A DNA stretch of 64,000 nt from Nemertoderma westbladi (lineage: Eukaryota > Xenacoelomorpha > Nemertodermatida > Nemertodermatidae), in contig JAUCBJ010007331.1 of assembly GCA_032718475.1 (NCBI GenBank), positions 1-64,000 on the forward strand, in the 5' to 3' direction. The first letter of the stretch is position 1; each line of letters opens with the position of its first letter. This document shows, piece by piece, positions 32,118-41,222 of this stretch. Under the pieces are notes generated by a model. The model saw only the letters and a list, made by a program, of their open reading frames with translations, made no database searches and had not been told where the DNA came from. A program made the translations under genes and the position numbers.

Positions 32118-35100
32118 TTACTTTTTCGTATTGGGCGTTAATTTCTGTGGATCGTCAAAATGTTTCAGTGAATATTTCGCGAATTGAAATTTCGTGTGCT
32201 TGTAAGTTCCCGGGCTGGCTGGACTTGTGGTTTCTTGGGGACTAGAGGCGATACTGCCATTGGATGTTGCCTTGACGGCGTTGCCGTTACTATAGCTGCG
32301 TATGTCCCCGTTTAATACGACAGGGACCGTTTCGTTTGTGTAGTAAACGACTGTTCCGCTAGAGGGTCGCACCGATGTGACGGTATCGTTAATCCTTACA
32401 ACAGGCTCCGACTGTTTCTTATAAAGGCCTACCAGCTGTGACGCCAGCGAGGGCCGACGAGGAGCAACCCACTCTGATGGTCTGTCCTCCTTTTTGAGTT
32501 TTAATAATCGCCTCGCCAGATACACAAGTGAGATGAGTAAAAGTGCCGATACCAATGCAATAGCTAAATAGATAAAGCCTACTGTTAGACCGGTTGTGTC
32601 GCCAGCAGACACCGGTCTAACTATATCGCCAGACCATACAGCCCTGGTTGATTGGATGGTTGTACTACCCATTCGTGTTGGAGATGGCACCGTTGCATTT
32701 TTTGGGGTTGATGTCAGCATTGATATGGGTGTGGTTGTTATTGGTTCAGTTGTAGTAGTTGGTGTGGTTGTAGTTGGGAATGGTGTGGTAGTAGTTGGTA
32801 ATGGTGTGGTTGTAGTTGGTAAAGGTGTGGTAGTAGTTGGTAGTGTTGTGGTAGTACTTGGTAATGGTGTGGTAGTACTTGGTAATGGTGTGGTAGTTGT
32901 AGGTAATGGTGTGGTAGTAGTTGGTAATGGTGTGGTTGTAGTTGGTAAAGGTGTGGTAGTAGTTGGTAGTGGTGTGGTTGTAGTCGGTAATGGTGTGGTA
33001 GTACTTGGTAATGCCGTGGTTGTAATTGGTAATGGTCTGGTAGTAGTTGGTAATGGTGTTGTAGTAGTTGGTAATGGTGTGGTAGTACTTGGTAATGGTG
33101 TGGTAGTAGATGGTAATGGTGTGGAAGTAGTTGGTAATGGTGTGGTTGTAGTTGGTAAAGGTGTGGTAGTAGTTGATAGTGGTGTAGTTGTACTCGGTAA
33201 TGGTGTGGTAGTGGTTGGTAATTCCGTTGATTTAGTTGGTAATGGTGTGGTAGTAGTTGGTAATTGTGTTGTAGTAGTTGGTAATGGTGTGGTTGTAGTT
33301 GGCACTGGTGTGGTTGTGGTTGTAGTTAGTAATTGTGCGGTAGTAGTTGGTAATGCCGTGGTTGTACTTGGTAATGGTGAGGTAGTAGTTGGTAATACTT
33401 TTGTAGTAGTTGGTAATGGTGTGGTAGTACTTGGTAATGGTGTGGTAGTTGTTTGTATTGGCGTGGTTGTAATTGGTAATTGTGTGGCAGTAGTTGGTAG
33501 TGCTGTGGTAGTAGTTGGTAATGGTGTTGTAGAAGTTGGCAATGGTGTGGTAGTAGTTGGTAATAGTGCGGTAGTAGTTGATAATGGCTTGATTGTAGTT
33601 GGTAATGGTGTGGTAGTAATTGGTAATGATGTGGTAGTAGTCGGTAATGATGTAGTTGTAGTTGGTTTTGGTGTTGTAGTAGTGGGTAATGGTGTAGTTG
33701 TAGTTGGTTTTGGTGTGGGAGTAGATGGGAATGGTGTGGTAGTAGTTGGTAATGGTGTGGTAGTTATTGGTAATAGTATAGTTGGTTTTGGTGTGGGTGT
33801 AGTTGGTAATGGTGTGGTATTAGTTGGTAATGGTGTGGTTGTAGTTGGTAATGGGGTGGTAGTAGCTGGGAATGGTGTGGTAGTAGTTGGTAATGGTGTG
33901 GTAGTTGTTGGTAATGGTGTAGTTGTAGTTGGTTTTGGTGTGGTAGTAGTTGGTGGTGGTGTGGTAGTAGTTTCTAATGGTGTGTTAGTTGTCGGAAATG
34001 GTGTACCTGTAGTTGGTAATGGTGTGGTAGTAGTTGGTATTGGTGTGGTAGTAGTTGGTAATGGTGTGGTAGTAGTTGGTAATGGTGTGGTTGTAGTTGG
34101 TAATGGTGTTGTAGTAGTTGGTAGTGGTGTTGTAGTAATTGGTGGTGGTGTAGTTGTAGTTGGTTTTGGTGTAGTAGTAGTTGGTAGTGCTGTGGCAGAA
34201 GTTGGTAATGGTGTGGTAGTAGTTGGTAATGGCGTGGTTGTAGTTGGTAATGTTGTTGTAGTAGTTGGTAATGGTGTGATAGTAGTTGGTAATGGTCTGA
34301 TAGTAGTTGGTAATTGTGTTGTAGTAGTTGGTAATGGTGTGGTAGTTGTTGGTAATGGTGTAGTTGTAGTTGGTTTTGGTGTAGTAGTAGTTGGTAGTGG
34401 TGTGGTAGTAGTTGTTAATGGTGTGGTAGTAGTTGGTAATGGCGTGGTAGTAGTTGGTAATGGTGTGGTTGTAGTTGGTAATGGTGTGGTATTAGTTGGT
34501 AATGGTGTGGTTGTAGTTGGTAATGGAGTGGTAGTAGCTGGGAATGGTGTGGTAGTAGTTGGTAATGGTGTGGTAGTTGTTGGTAATGGTGTAGTTGTAG
34601 TTGGTTTTTGTGTAGTAGTAGTTGGTAGTGGTGTGGTAGTAGTTGGTAATGGTGTGGTAATAGTTGTTAATGGTGTGGTTGTAGTTGGTAATGGTGTTGT
34701 AGTAGTTGGTAGTGGTGTGGTAGTAGTTGGTAATGGTGTGATAGTAGTTGGTAATTGTGTTGTAGTAGTTGGTAATGGTGTGGTTGTAGTTGGTAATGGT
34801 GTTGTAGTAGTTGGTAGTGGTGTTGTAGTAGTTGGTAATTGTGTGCTGGGGGTTGATTGTCTTTCAACTTTGATCTGAGATAATTGTTTTGGTTGTATTC
34901 TGTTGAGCAATGCTATCATCCTTGCAAAACCATTTTCTATTAAGTAAACAAAACCAAGATTTATATTTGTTCCCATAAGTGGAGTTTGTGACGTTATATA
35001 AACGTGTCCGCTATCATCTACAATAATTGCATGCGGAATTCCTGGGAGTTTTTCATCTGTAATTATCACCTCACCATTACTGCCATTGAGATCGAATCTT

Positions 35101-35774
35101 TCAATTCGTTTCGTTCTGGAATGACTCTCCAATAAATATATCATATTTGTTGTTACATCCAGAGCTAAACCGTTAGGCCATTTTAAATCTTTTTCTATAA
35201 GTTTAACTGGATCTGTTCCTCCACCCATACTCCCTCTCATTACAGCCGGACTTGTTCCGTAATCAGTCCAATACACGAATCCCTGACCTTCTCTCGCATC
35301 AACGACTATAGCCCTGGGTTTATCTACTCCGTCACTGTTGGTGTACAAATCCTCGATATTATTTCCCCCAAAATCGCTCCGTCTTATCTTCTGTTTACCT
35401 TTATCAGTCCAGTAGATAAATCTTCCTTCAGCAACAGTTATCCCATCGATTTTACCTGAGGTTCCATCTCCTCCTATAATCCTTATAGGATCCAGACCAG
35501 TGTAGTAGTTAGTCTTATATATTCCATAAGAACTTACATCCTTGTTGTCACTAACAAACATGTCTCCAGTTTCTTGATCTACAGCTATTCCATATAGATT
35601 ACCGCGTGGCGTTACCTGGGTGTCATTAACTTGTGTTTGGAGATTGTAACTATTTATGTATTTCTCTGAAACATACAGAAGTACACGTTCGAAGTCTTCT
35701 GTCTTTGCCAGCGACGGTAAAATTAAAATAGTTACTAAAATAATGGGTATACTCTGCATCATTTCTGAAGTCAC
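32118..35774 (-). CDS. YWTD-propeller mucin-stalk receptor A, 1,218 aa
   Basis: Single-exon type I membrane protein. Residues 1-24 are a signal peptide (hydrophobic IPIILVTILILPSLA; Met5 or Met6 could also start it). Residues ~28-300 form a YWTD / LDL-receptor class B propeller with FIYWTDKG (~120), FVYWTDYG (~167) and WPNGLALD. Residues ~308-1035 are about 100 heptads of TTTTPLP type, an O-glycosylated mucin-like stalk. A transmembrane helix (~1060-1085, GFIYLAIALVSALLLISLVY) is followed by basic RRLLKLKK and a ~130-residue Ser/Thr-rich tail with no known domain. There are no EGF or LDL-A modules, so it is not an LDL receptor itself. Paralogs lie at 49229 and 60037; broken copies at 8050 and 11031. 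It is probably a cell-surface receptor or adhesion molecule; the ligand is unknown. Confidence 0.88.
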   Translation of the reverse strand: MTSEMMQSIPIILVTILILPSLAKTEDFERVLLYVSEKYINSYNLQTQVNDTQVTPRGNLYGIAVDQETGDMFVSDNKDVSSYGIYKTNYYTGLDPIRIIGGDGTSGKIDGITVAEGRFIYWTDKGKQKIRRSDFGGNNIEDLYTNSDGVDKPRAIVVDAREGQGFVYWTDYGTSPAVMRGSMGGGTDPVKLIEKDLKWPNGLALDVTTNMIYLLESHSRTKRIERFDLNGSNGEVIITDEKLPGIPHAIIVDDSGHVYITSQTPLMGTNINLGFVYLIENGFARMIALLNRIQPKQLSQIKVERQSTPSTQLPTTTTPLPTTTTPLPTTTTPLPTTTTQLPTTITPLPTTTTPLPTTTTPLPTTTTPLTTITTPLPTTTTPLPTTTTQKPTTTTPLPTTTTPLPTTTTPFPATTTPLPTTTTPLPTNTTPLPTTTTPLPTTTTPLPTTTTPLTTTTTPLPTTTTPKPTTTTPLPTTTTPLPTTTTQLPTTIRPLPTTITPLPTTTTTLPTTTTPLPTTTTPLPTSATALPTTTTPKPTTTTPPPITTTPLPTTTTPLPTTTTPLPTTTTPLPTTTTPIPTTTTPLPTTGTPFPTTNTPLETTTTPPPTTTTPKPTTTTPLPTTTTPLPTTTTPFPATTTPLPTTTTPLPTNTTPLPTTPTPKPTILLPITTTPLPTTTTPFPSTPTPKPTTTTPLPTTTTPKPTTTTSLPTTTTSLPITTTPLPTTIKPLSTTTALLPTTTTPLPTSTTPLPTTTTALPTTATQLPITTTPIQTTTTPLPSTTTPLPTTTKVLPTTTSPLPSTTTALPTTTAQLLTTTTTTPVPTTTTPLPTTTTQLPTTTTPLPTKSTELPTTTTPLPSTTTPLSTTTTPLPTTTTPLPTTSTPLPSTTTPLPSTTTPLPTTTTPLPTTTRPLPITTTALPSTTTPLPTTTTPLPTTTTPLPTTTTPLPTTTTPLPTTTTPLPSTTTPLPSTTTTLPTTTTPLPTTTTPLPTTTTPFPTTTTPTTTTEPITTTPISMLTSTPKNATVPSPTRMGSTTIQSTRAVWSGDIVRPVSAGDTTGLTVGFIYLAIALVSALLLISLVYLARRLLKLKKEDRPSEWVAPRRPSLASQLVGLYKKQSEPVVRINDTVTSVRPSSGTVVYYTNETVPVVLNGDIRSYSNGNAVKATSNGSIASSPQETTSPASPGTYKHTKFQFAKYSLKHFDDPQKLTPNTKK

Positions 35775-36131
35775 TTGTATTATTATTAATATAGTAATTA
35801 ATTCAAGTAAATTAAATTAATTTTTAATATATGAACGCTTGTTATACACATTGTGTCTTGCTACTTATATTATTTATAATGATATTATGCTTGCCAAAGC
35901 GAAAAGTTTAAACTACTAATTATTTTAATGGTGTTTCTTGGCGCTCTAAGATTGCCAACTTATTATTTCATTATCCCACTGTTTGGCTATGCGTGGTTGG
36001 ATTACACCTACGTTGATTTTCTTTGAATGAGGGAAGGTTATTCTACTAACTCAGTTATTGTTCGCGTATTATAATACTTGTTCTTCTACAAATGTAGTCA
36101 ATGAATGGACTTGGCGAATCTGAATCAAATA
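35775..36131. other. 5' flank of receptor gene A
   Basis: AT-rich, no gene. It presumably holds the minus-strand promoter; several AT-rich TATA-like words lie within 60 bp of the start, none decisive. It ends at the target duplication of the foldback element. Confidence 0.35.
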
Positions 36132-36432
36132 GTCTAATTGGGATCTAGGACACTTCCCCCCCGGACACTTCCCCCCCGGACACTTCCCCCCCGCCCAAGT
36201 AGGACACTTCCCCCCCGGACACTTCCCCCCCGGACACTTGCCCCCCGGACACTTCCCCCCCAGTTAAGTGTTAAAATTAATCTGGGTGCATCAAAGCAAT
36301 AAACAAAAGTTAAAGATGGTTACAGGACAAGTTGTATCTAGACAAGTTTTTCAAAATTATAAAAGAAACATTTTTATAGTCACATTTTGTTTGTTTTTCT
36401 TTTAATTCCTTTAATTCTTTTAATTTCTTTTA

Positions 36433-36575
36433 ATTGGGGGCTGCCGCCCCCAAACCCCCGCTTCTTTTGTTGGGGGCTACCGCCCCCAAACCCCCGCTTC
36501 TTTTCTTGGGGGCTGCCGCCCCCAAACCCCCGCTTCTTTTCTTGGGGGTTATCGCCCCCAGACCCCGGCATTTCC
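36433..36575. repeat. ~37-bp GC-rich repeat inside foldback copy 2
   Basis: Four units matching 14410-14550, with GGGGGCTGCCGCCCCC palindromes. The frames on both strands (Gly/Phe-rich) are repeat artefacts. Confidence 0.85.
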
Positions 36576-36834
36576 CTGAGTGCCCGTGGTGAAAGACTTA
36601 AGACCACTTTGAAATAATTAATTCATGTTTGTATCATCAGATAATAAATTGAGTAAGCCTAAAGTAGGAGCTGTATTGAATGTTAACCAATTTAATATAT
36701 AAATTACTACAATATTATATAATTCAACAAAATCCTATTAAAAATATTGCAAGTAACCAGGAAATTTAATATGTAGTGTGTATAATATCTATATAGTATG
36801 TATAGTAGTACTGTAATATATATATCAATATGTA

Positions 36835-37029
36835 ATGCTGAACACAGAATACAGGTCGACGCATGTCGATTTTACCCTGGAGAGGTATAATTTTGATTGC
36901 AACAATAATATTCATCCCCATCTGCTACAATTTGAAGAAGACATAATAATATCTATAATTAAAACAATTAATTATTATAATTCTATAGTTAATAAAAACA
37001 GTATATCATTCCGGGGATGGAATTTATAG
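36835..37029 (+). CDS. Conserved small ORF inside foldback copy 2
   Basis: A 64-residue counterpart of 14814-15014, identical at both ends, with a 6-bp in-frame deletion after residue 36. Function unknown and translation unproven. Confidence 0.25.
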   Translation: MLNTEYRSTHVDFTLERYNFDCNNNIHPHLLQFEEDIIISIIKTINYYNSIVNKNSISFRGWNL

Positions 37030-37380
37030 GTCATCTAATATAATTAATTGTTTGAAGATTAGCAAACAATACGATGTAATTGCATTGATAAAACCCATAA
37101 ATAAAACTTGGATATAAAATGTAAAATCGGGATGCAAAAGATCACTTTCTGAGCTACGAAAGGAAAATTGGAAACAACTTATCTGGATACAAGCGGTCCG
37201 TTTACCTTACAAAATGAAAAATACGAATGTGCGAAGTTAAGAGCAGTCGGGGGGGAAGTGTCCGCGGGGGGGAAGTGTCTGGGGGGGAAGTGTCCGGGGG
37301 GGAAGTGTCCTACTTGAGCGGGGGGGAACTGTCCGGGGGGGAAGTGTCCGGGGGGGAAGTGTCCGAACACCGTCTAATTG

Positions 37381-37779
37381 GTTTACTGATTATCCATAAC
37401 CAACTTATAACTCATTCGCGTACCCCCAAATATGGGCATGGGTCGGGGTTTGCCAATGAGAGGTAGGCTTTGACATTACGAATGTATCTGGTTACAAAGA
37501 AAATTGTGGTCTATCACGTAGTATCACTGCGATTCGTCGTAGATCATTAAAACTTAACCCAATTAAACCCGGGGGGGGGGGGGGGTTGGGGGGTCAATAT
37601 GACCCTATCCCACGTGGTTTATTTGTTATAACAAACGCAGTTGGGAATCTGAAATTTTATGACTTTTCCTAAAAATATATTTTCTCCCTAATAGTGAAAA
37701 CTGTTGAGACGTTTTTTGAATATTACATTTCATGAAATGTGATGTGTAACATCTCTATTTTTGATTTATACTTTCAAAC
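37381..37779. other. Gene-free stretch with G15 run
   Basis: No supported gene. A G15 run occurs at 37571-37585. Confidence 0.4.
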
Positions 37780-38235
37780 TTGTTTTTTTCGGCGGGTGCC
37801 AAATTTTGGTGCCAGCACCAAATTTTGAAATATGTTAATTTTGTAAATTGATTGTTTGAAGCTGTACCTGTTGTTTGCGCAACAGGGGTTTTTTGGGGTT
37901 CTGGTTTCGATGGAATATATACGAGTTGCACCAGACGTACAGTATCAAATTTGTATTTTTTGGTGATGTGTGCAAAATTTGGTGCCAGCACGAAATTTTG
38001 AAAATCCATTCAATAGTTCTATTGATTGTGACAACTTACAGTATTTCTCGCGTTTTGGAGGTTTACGCCGGTTCCAAATTCAATTAAATAGATAATTATC
38101 TAATTATTAGACATCTCAAACTTGTATTTGTGGGAAGTGGGTGCAAAAATTGGTATTAACACAACAAATTTTGAAACCCATCAAATATATCAATAAATTG
38201 AATGTGTCACGTTATTTCTTGCGTTATAGGCTTAT
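37780..38235. repeat. ~178-bp diverged tandem repeat, ~2.5 copies
   Basis: Three occurrences of a block 'TTTTT..G(T)G(C)AAAATTTGGTGCCAGCAC.AAATTTTGAAA' begin at about 37790, 37970 and 38145. Each is followed by an AT-rich part with TTGATTG and a TTTCTCGCGTTTTGG / TTTCTTGCGTTATAGG word. Copies have drifted. Confidence 0.6.
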
Positions 38236-38760
38236 GGGTTTGCATAGTGTATATTGTATAGCGTTGTCACTCTTGGTACAGTAGTTAGTTTTGCGCTTTC
38301 CTTTCCTTAAAGTAGCGAGCAGCCAAGATTATATTACCACCACACCCAATCAATATATTAGGCGGGAGGCGGCCAAGCTAAGACCATCACTATAAAGACT
38401 ACAAAGCTGATCTATGGGAATATCCAAGACTTCTGATAACAATGAAACCGTTATAATCATTTCCGGGTACTCCAGTAACTCGTATTGTACCACTAACTCT
38501 ACGTATCGTGCTTCAAGTTAATTCGCTTGGCATTATTGTTAAGAATACAATAGTTCCGGTACCGATGGAGACCAGCCTGGCATGGGATTTAGCCAGGGAG
38601 TGGACGGGGATGTGGGACTGGACTACAATATGCTAGACAATCTTCTATCCGTACTAGAGTTTACTGTTAACTCACCCATTGTGTATCTTTTAGAGGCCCT
38701 TATTCCTTATTGCTAACGGATGGGACAATGCTCCTATCCTGCCTGGAACCCGCCCTGGCT
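38236..38760. other. 5' flank of the small secreted-protein gene
   Basis: No coding sequence was recognised. A composition shift towards GC near 38560-38760 precedes a TATA box. Confidence 0.4.
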
Positions 38761-38767
38761 GAGTGAG

Positions 38768-38775
38768 TATAAAAG
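38768..38775 (+). promoter_or_regulatory. TATA box of the secreted-protein gene
   Basis: TATAAAAG lies 93 bp upstream of the start codon, so transcription would begin near 38798-38803. A T-run followed by ACAG at 38831-38844 just before the ATG looks like a splice acceptor. It could mean a short 5'-UTR intron or a trans-splice site. Confidence 0.55.
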
Positions 38776-38860
38776 TGTCGCATCTTTAGAAAAAAACCAT
38801 TAAGTTTACTCTCAGCTACTTATTTTAAAGTTTTTTTTTTACAGCAGTTGATCAATTTAA

Positions 38861-39678
38861 ATGGATTTTAAGAAAGCCTTTGCTCTGTTATTTACATTGG
38901 CGCTATGTGGAAACCATATAGTCAGGTAAGGTTCCCTAATTTCGAGAAATTTTGGGTGGGGGTGGGAGGGACTTGACGCAGATCCCGCGTATTATTATTT
39001 CGTATCAATGTTAAATGAACAGTGAAGATATTCGAACTAAAATATATAATTTACAGTTTTATTTTTGGGAGTAATCAGCTGTTATGTGTCGATTTTTCCC
39101 TGCAGAGAGATGCATTGTGATTGCGTCGAAAGTACCAACCCCTTTCCCTGTCTTCTAATTCCAGTATTGGTTGATAGTATACTGTATATTATCTGCGTTA
39201 ATTATTGTAATAAATTGCTTTCTATTGTAATACATTATTACTGTATTCTGTATAAAACTGCCGGAAAATAGAGGACCATGGTAAGGATTTAACAGGTTAA
39301 TAATATTTTACTAAATTTTACAGATGCGATAACTGCGGTCGGGATGTGGCTGCCTGCGTTGGTGCCGGTATCGGTTTGGGCATTGCTGTTAGCGTCTTCT
39401 GCGGCCCGTTTGCTTTACTGTGCGCCGGTGGTGCCGCCAAGGCGACTGCTGTGTGCAGTATAGCAGTCTGCAAGGAGCCCTCTAGAAGGCGTCGAGCTAT
39501 CGAACCAATGGGATTCCACGAAGCTATAGAATATCTTCAGCGTCGCGCCGATGATATCGAGAAAGAGAGCGGTCCGAACTGGATAGTGGAGATACTCGCG
39601 AAAGAAAGAGAGCGGTTCAGGGATATAACTTCTGCAGAAATTACGGAATGCTCTTGGCTGAGAAATATTAAGACCTGA
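38861..39678 (+). CDS. Two-exon secreted cysteine-rich precursor, 139 aa
   Basis: Exon 1 is 38861-38925 (AG|GTAAGG donor), the intron is 38926-39323, exon 2 is 39324-39678 (TTTTACAG acceptor); phases agree. Residues 1-~18 are a signal peptide (FALLFTLALCG). Residues 23-71 hold seven Cys in a Gly/Ala-rich hydrophobic segment (CVGAGIGLGIAVSVFCGPFA, then CAGGAAKATAVCSIAVCK). RRRR at 76-79 is a furin-type site. The C-terminal ~60 residues are charged and helical (FHEAIEYLQRRADDIEK) with one Cys. The layout is that of a prepropeptide releasing a ~55-residue disulfide-rich, membrane-active-looking peptide. I do not recognise the family; an antimicrobial or signalling role is only a guess. A TATA box lies upstream. 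Confidence 0.75.
39106..39271 (+). CDS. Possible alternative terminal exon in the intron
   Basis: A good acceptor (TTTTTCCCTGCAG) at 39105 gives an exon in the right phase for exon 1. It continues R-EMHCDCVESTNPFPCLLIP and then a hydrophobic Cys-rich stretch to a TAG at 39269-39271. It would make a shorter, different Cys-rich secreted product. No donor in a phase compatible with exon 2 is present, so it could only be terminal. Confidence 0.3.
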
Positions 39679-39900
39679 TCAAACAAATACATCCATCCAT
39701 AAACTGAACAGTGAACAACAAGGGCCTGAGGCTAAAAGACTTCCATTATATTTATATTTAAATTGTTACTGTTTAAAAGCTTTGTTGTATCCAGTCCAGT
39801 GTATACTGTTTTTAAAGTCGACCTCAAATAAGAGTTTAAAAAGTAAATTTGATTAAAGGGTGACAATATATGGCTAATACTACTTCTACTATTACTGTCA

Positions 39901-40012
39901 GGGATGTAGGACAATTCAGTCCGGACAATTCGGTCCCGGACAATTCGGTCCGGACAATTCGGTCCGTACAATTCGGTCCCGGACATTGTCAGGGGACCGA
40001 ATTGTCCTGCTT
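39901..40012. mobile_element. Miniature element made of GGACAATTCGGTCC repeats
   Basis: Left end GGGATGTAGGACAATTCAG, then four direct copies of GGACAATTCGGTCC or close forms, then one inverted copy (GGACCGAATTGTCC) and a right end mirroring the left. The layout (GGAT.TAGGACA.TTC end, internal 14-15-bp tandem motif, inverted at the other side) parallels the foldback family at 14200 and 36141. A target duplication is only weakly visible (..TGTCAG on both sides). Confidence 0.5.
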
Positions 40013-41162
40013 CCTTTGTCAGTGAGTACCAGTTAAATCACTGGGAGCAAACCTTGGGATAGGAGTAGCGCCCACCCTTATATATCTTCGGGTAGCAGCT
40101 ATCGAGAGGAGCTTAGGCTCACCTCCGGCTTCGGTCGACGACGGTTTGTATTGCTTGCCTGAACCTTCCTCTGTTAGTTCCCCACAATTGAAAATTAACA
40201 TTAATTAGCGTTAATGGCAAGTGTCATGTGGAAGACTAATAATGTCCAACAAAAATATGTGCAGCAACATAATTTCAGCAAATAAACAGAGAATGTGCTA
40301 AGTCCCACATAAGATCTCAGTTTCATGTAATTGTGATTGATATATTTAAAACATATGCCTTTGACACACATAATATATGTGCATTGACATTTCAGATACC
40401 CACCCATAAAATATGTGCTACTGTAAACATGACAAAAATTTATGGTGACAATATGTGTGGAATTTGTGCAAAACATACGCCAGTCTCATCTTATGTTCTG
40501 TACCTGACTATTTTCCTACGCCCTCTCTTTTTTATGCTAGTGGAGGGTTTATTGACTCAAACACTTATTATGCGGATGAAAAAATCTTCAAATTAGTTTC
40601 CATAGATATTAGATAGCTACGTCAATATATTGAGATAGCTCAAGGTCGATATTGAAAATAGCTAAAAGTCAATATTGAAATAGCTACGTCAATATATAGC
40701 TACATGCTACAATGCCGACAACACATCGACGTTACCAGTCAAATACCCTAATTAGCCAATTTCAAATGTTAAAATAATCACTAGCTGGACGAAATTAAAT
40801 ATGAACTGATATATTCAATAACCAACTAAATTCTAAATACTGTGGTATAAGGGACTGGGAGACTGTACTGGCTACAACTTCTAGCTAGTGCGAACTGCTC
40901 CTCTTGGTCAGTGTGCATTGTACCGTCTGTCTATGAGCTTGTATGCTATCCAAACTTGTATGTGACCCCTAGTATCGCTTCCGGCCACTTCTATCTATCT
41001 TTCCTATAATCCCAACGTGTGTTCTTTGTTTCTCGGGGGGTAACCTGTCTGTCTGAGTCTCTATGCTGCAATATCTGCAATCTAGTCTACCACTATCAAT
41101 GTGGAACTTGCCTGGACCTTTCTGATTTTTATTTCGATCAGAGTAAATTCAATAAACATTTT
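40013..41162. other. Gene-free stretch
   Basis: A 60-codon minus frame at 40019-40201 (GGEPKLLSIAATRRYIRVGA) looks protein-like but has no partner or domain. Around 40605-40710 a ~30-bp word ATAGCTACGTCAATAT recurs about four times, imperfectly. Otherwise nothing was recognised. Confidence 0.4.
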
Positions 41163-41222
41163 CTGCCGATAATCCAAATACTACTACTACTAGGATCGGC
41201 ATGCTGCATTGCAGCTGCATTT

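Larger units (their letters stand above)
36141..37371. mobile_element. Foldback element copy 2, 9-bp TSD
   Basis: A 1,231-bp second copy of 14200-15356, flanked by its own 9-bp duplication GTCTAATTG (36132-36140, 37372-37380). It has the same terminal words, but longer arrays: seven GGACACTTCCCCCCC-type units at the left, interrupted by CGCCCAAGTA, and seven at the right, interrupted by TACTTGAGCG. The interruptions are complements of each other, so the arms evolve together. The interior is about 97% identical by eye. It sits about 370 bp upstream of receptor gene A. Confidence 0.9.

Noticed and set aside
32596-34878. 760-codon Val/Gly-rich plus-strand frame
   Set aside because: Antisense shadow of the Thr/Pro stalk of receptor A; the sense frame has a signal peptide, domain and transmembrane segment.
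40019-40201. 60-codon minus-strand frame with protein-like composition
   Set aside because: No domain, no partner exon and no regulatory signal; mentioned in the gap entry only.
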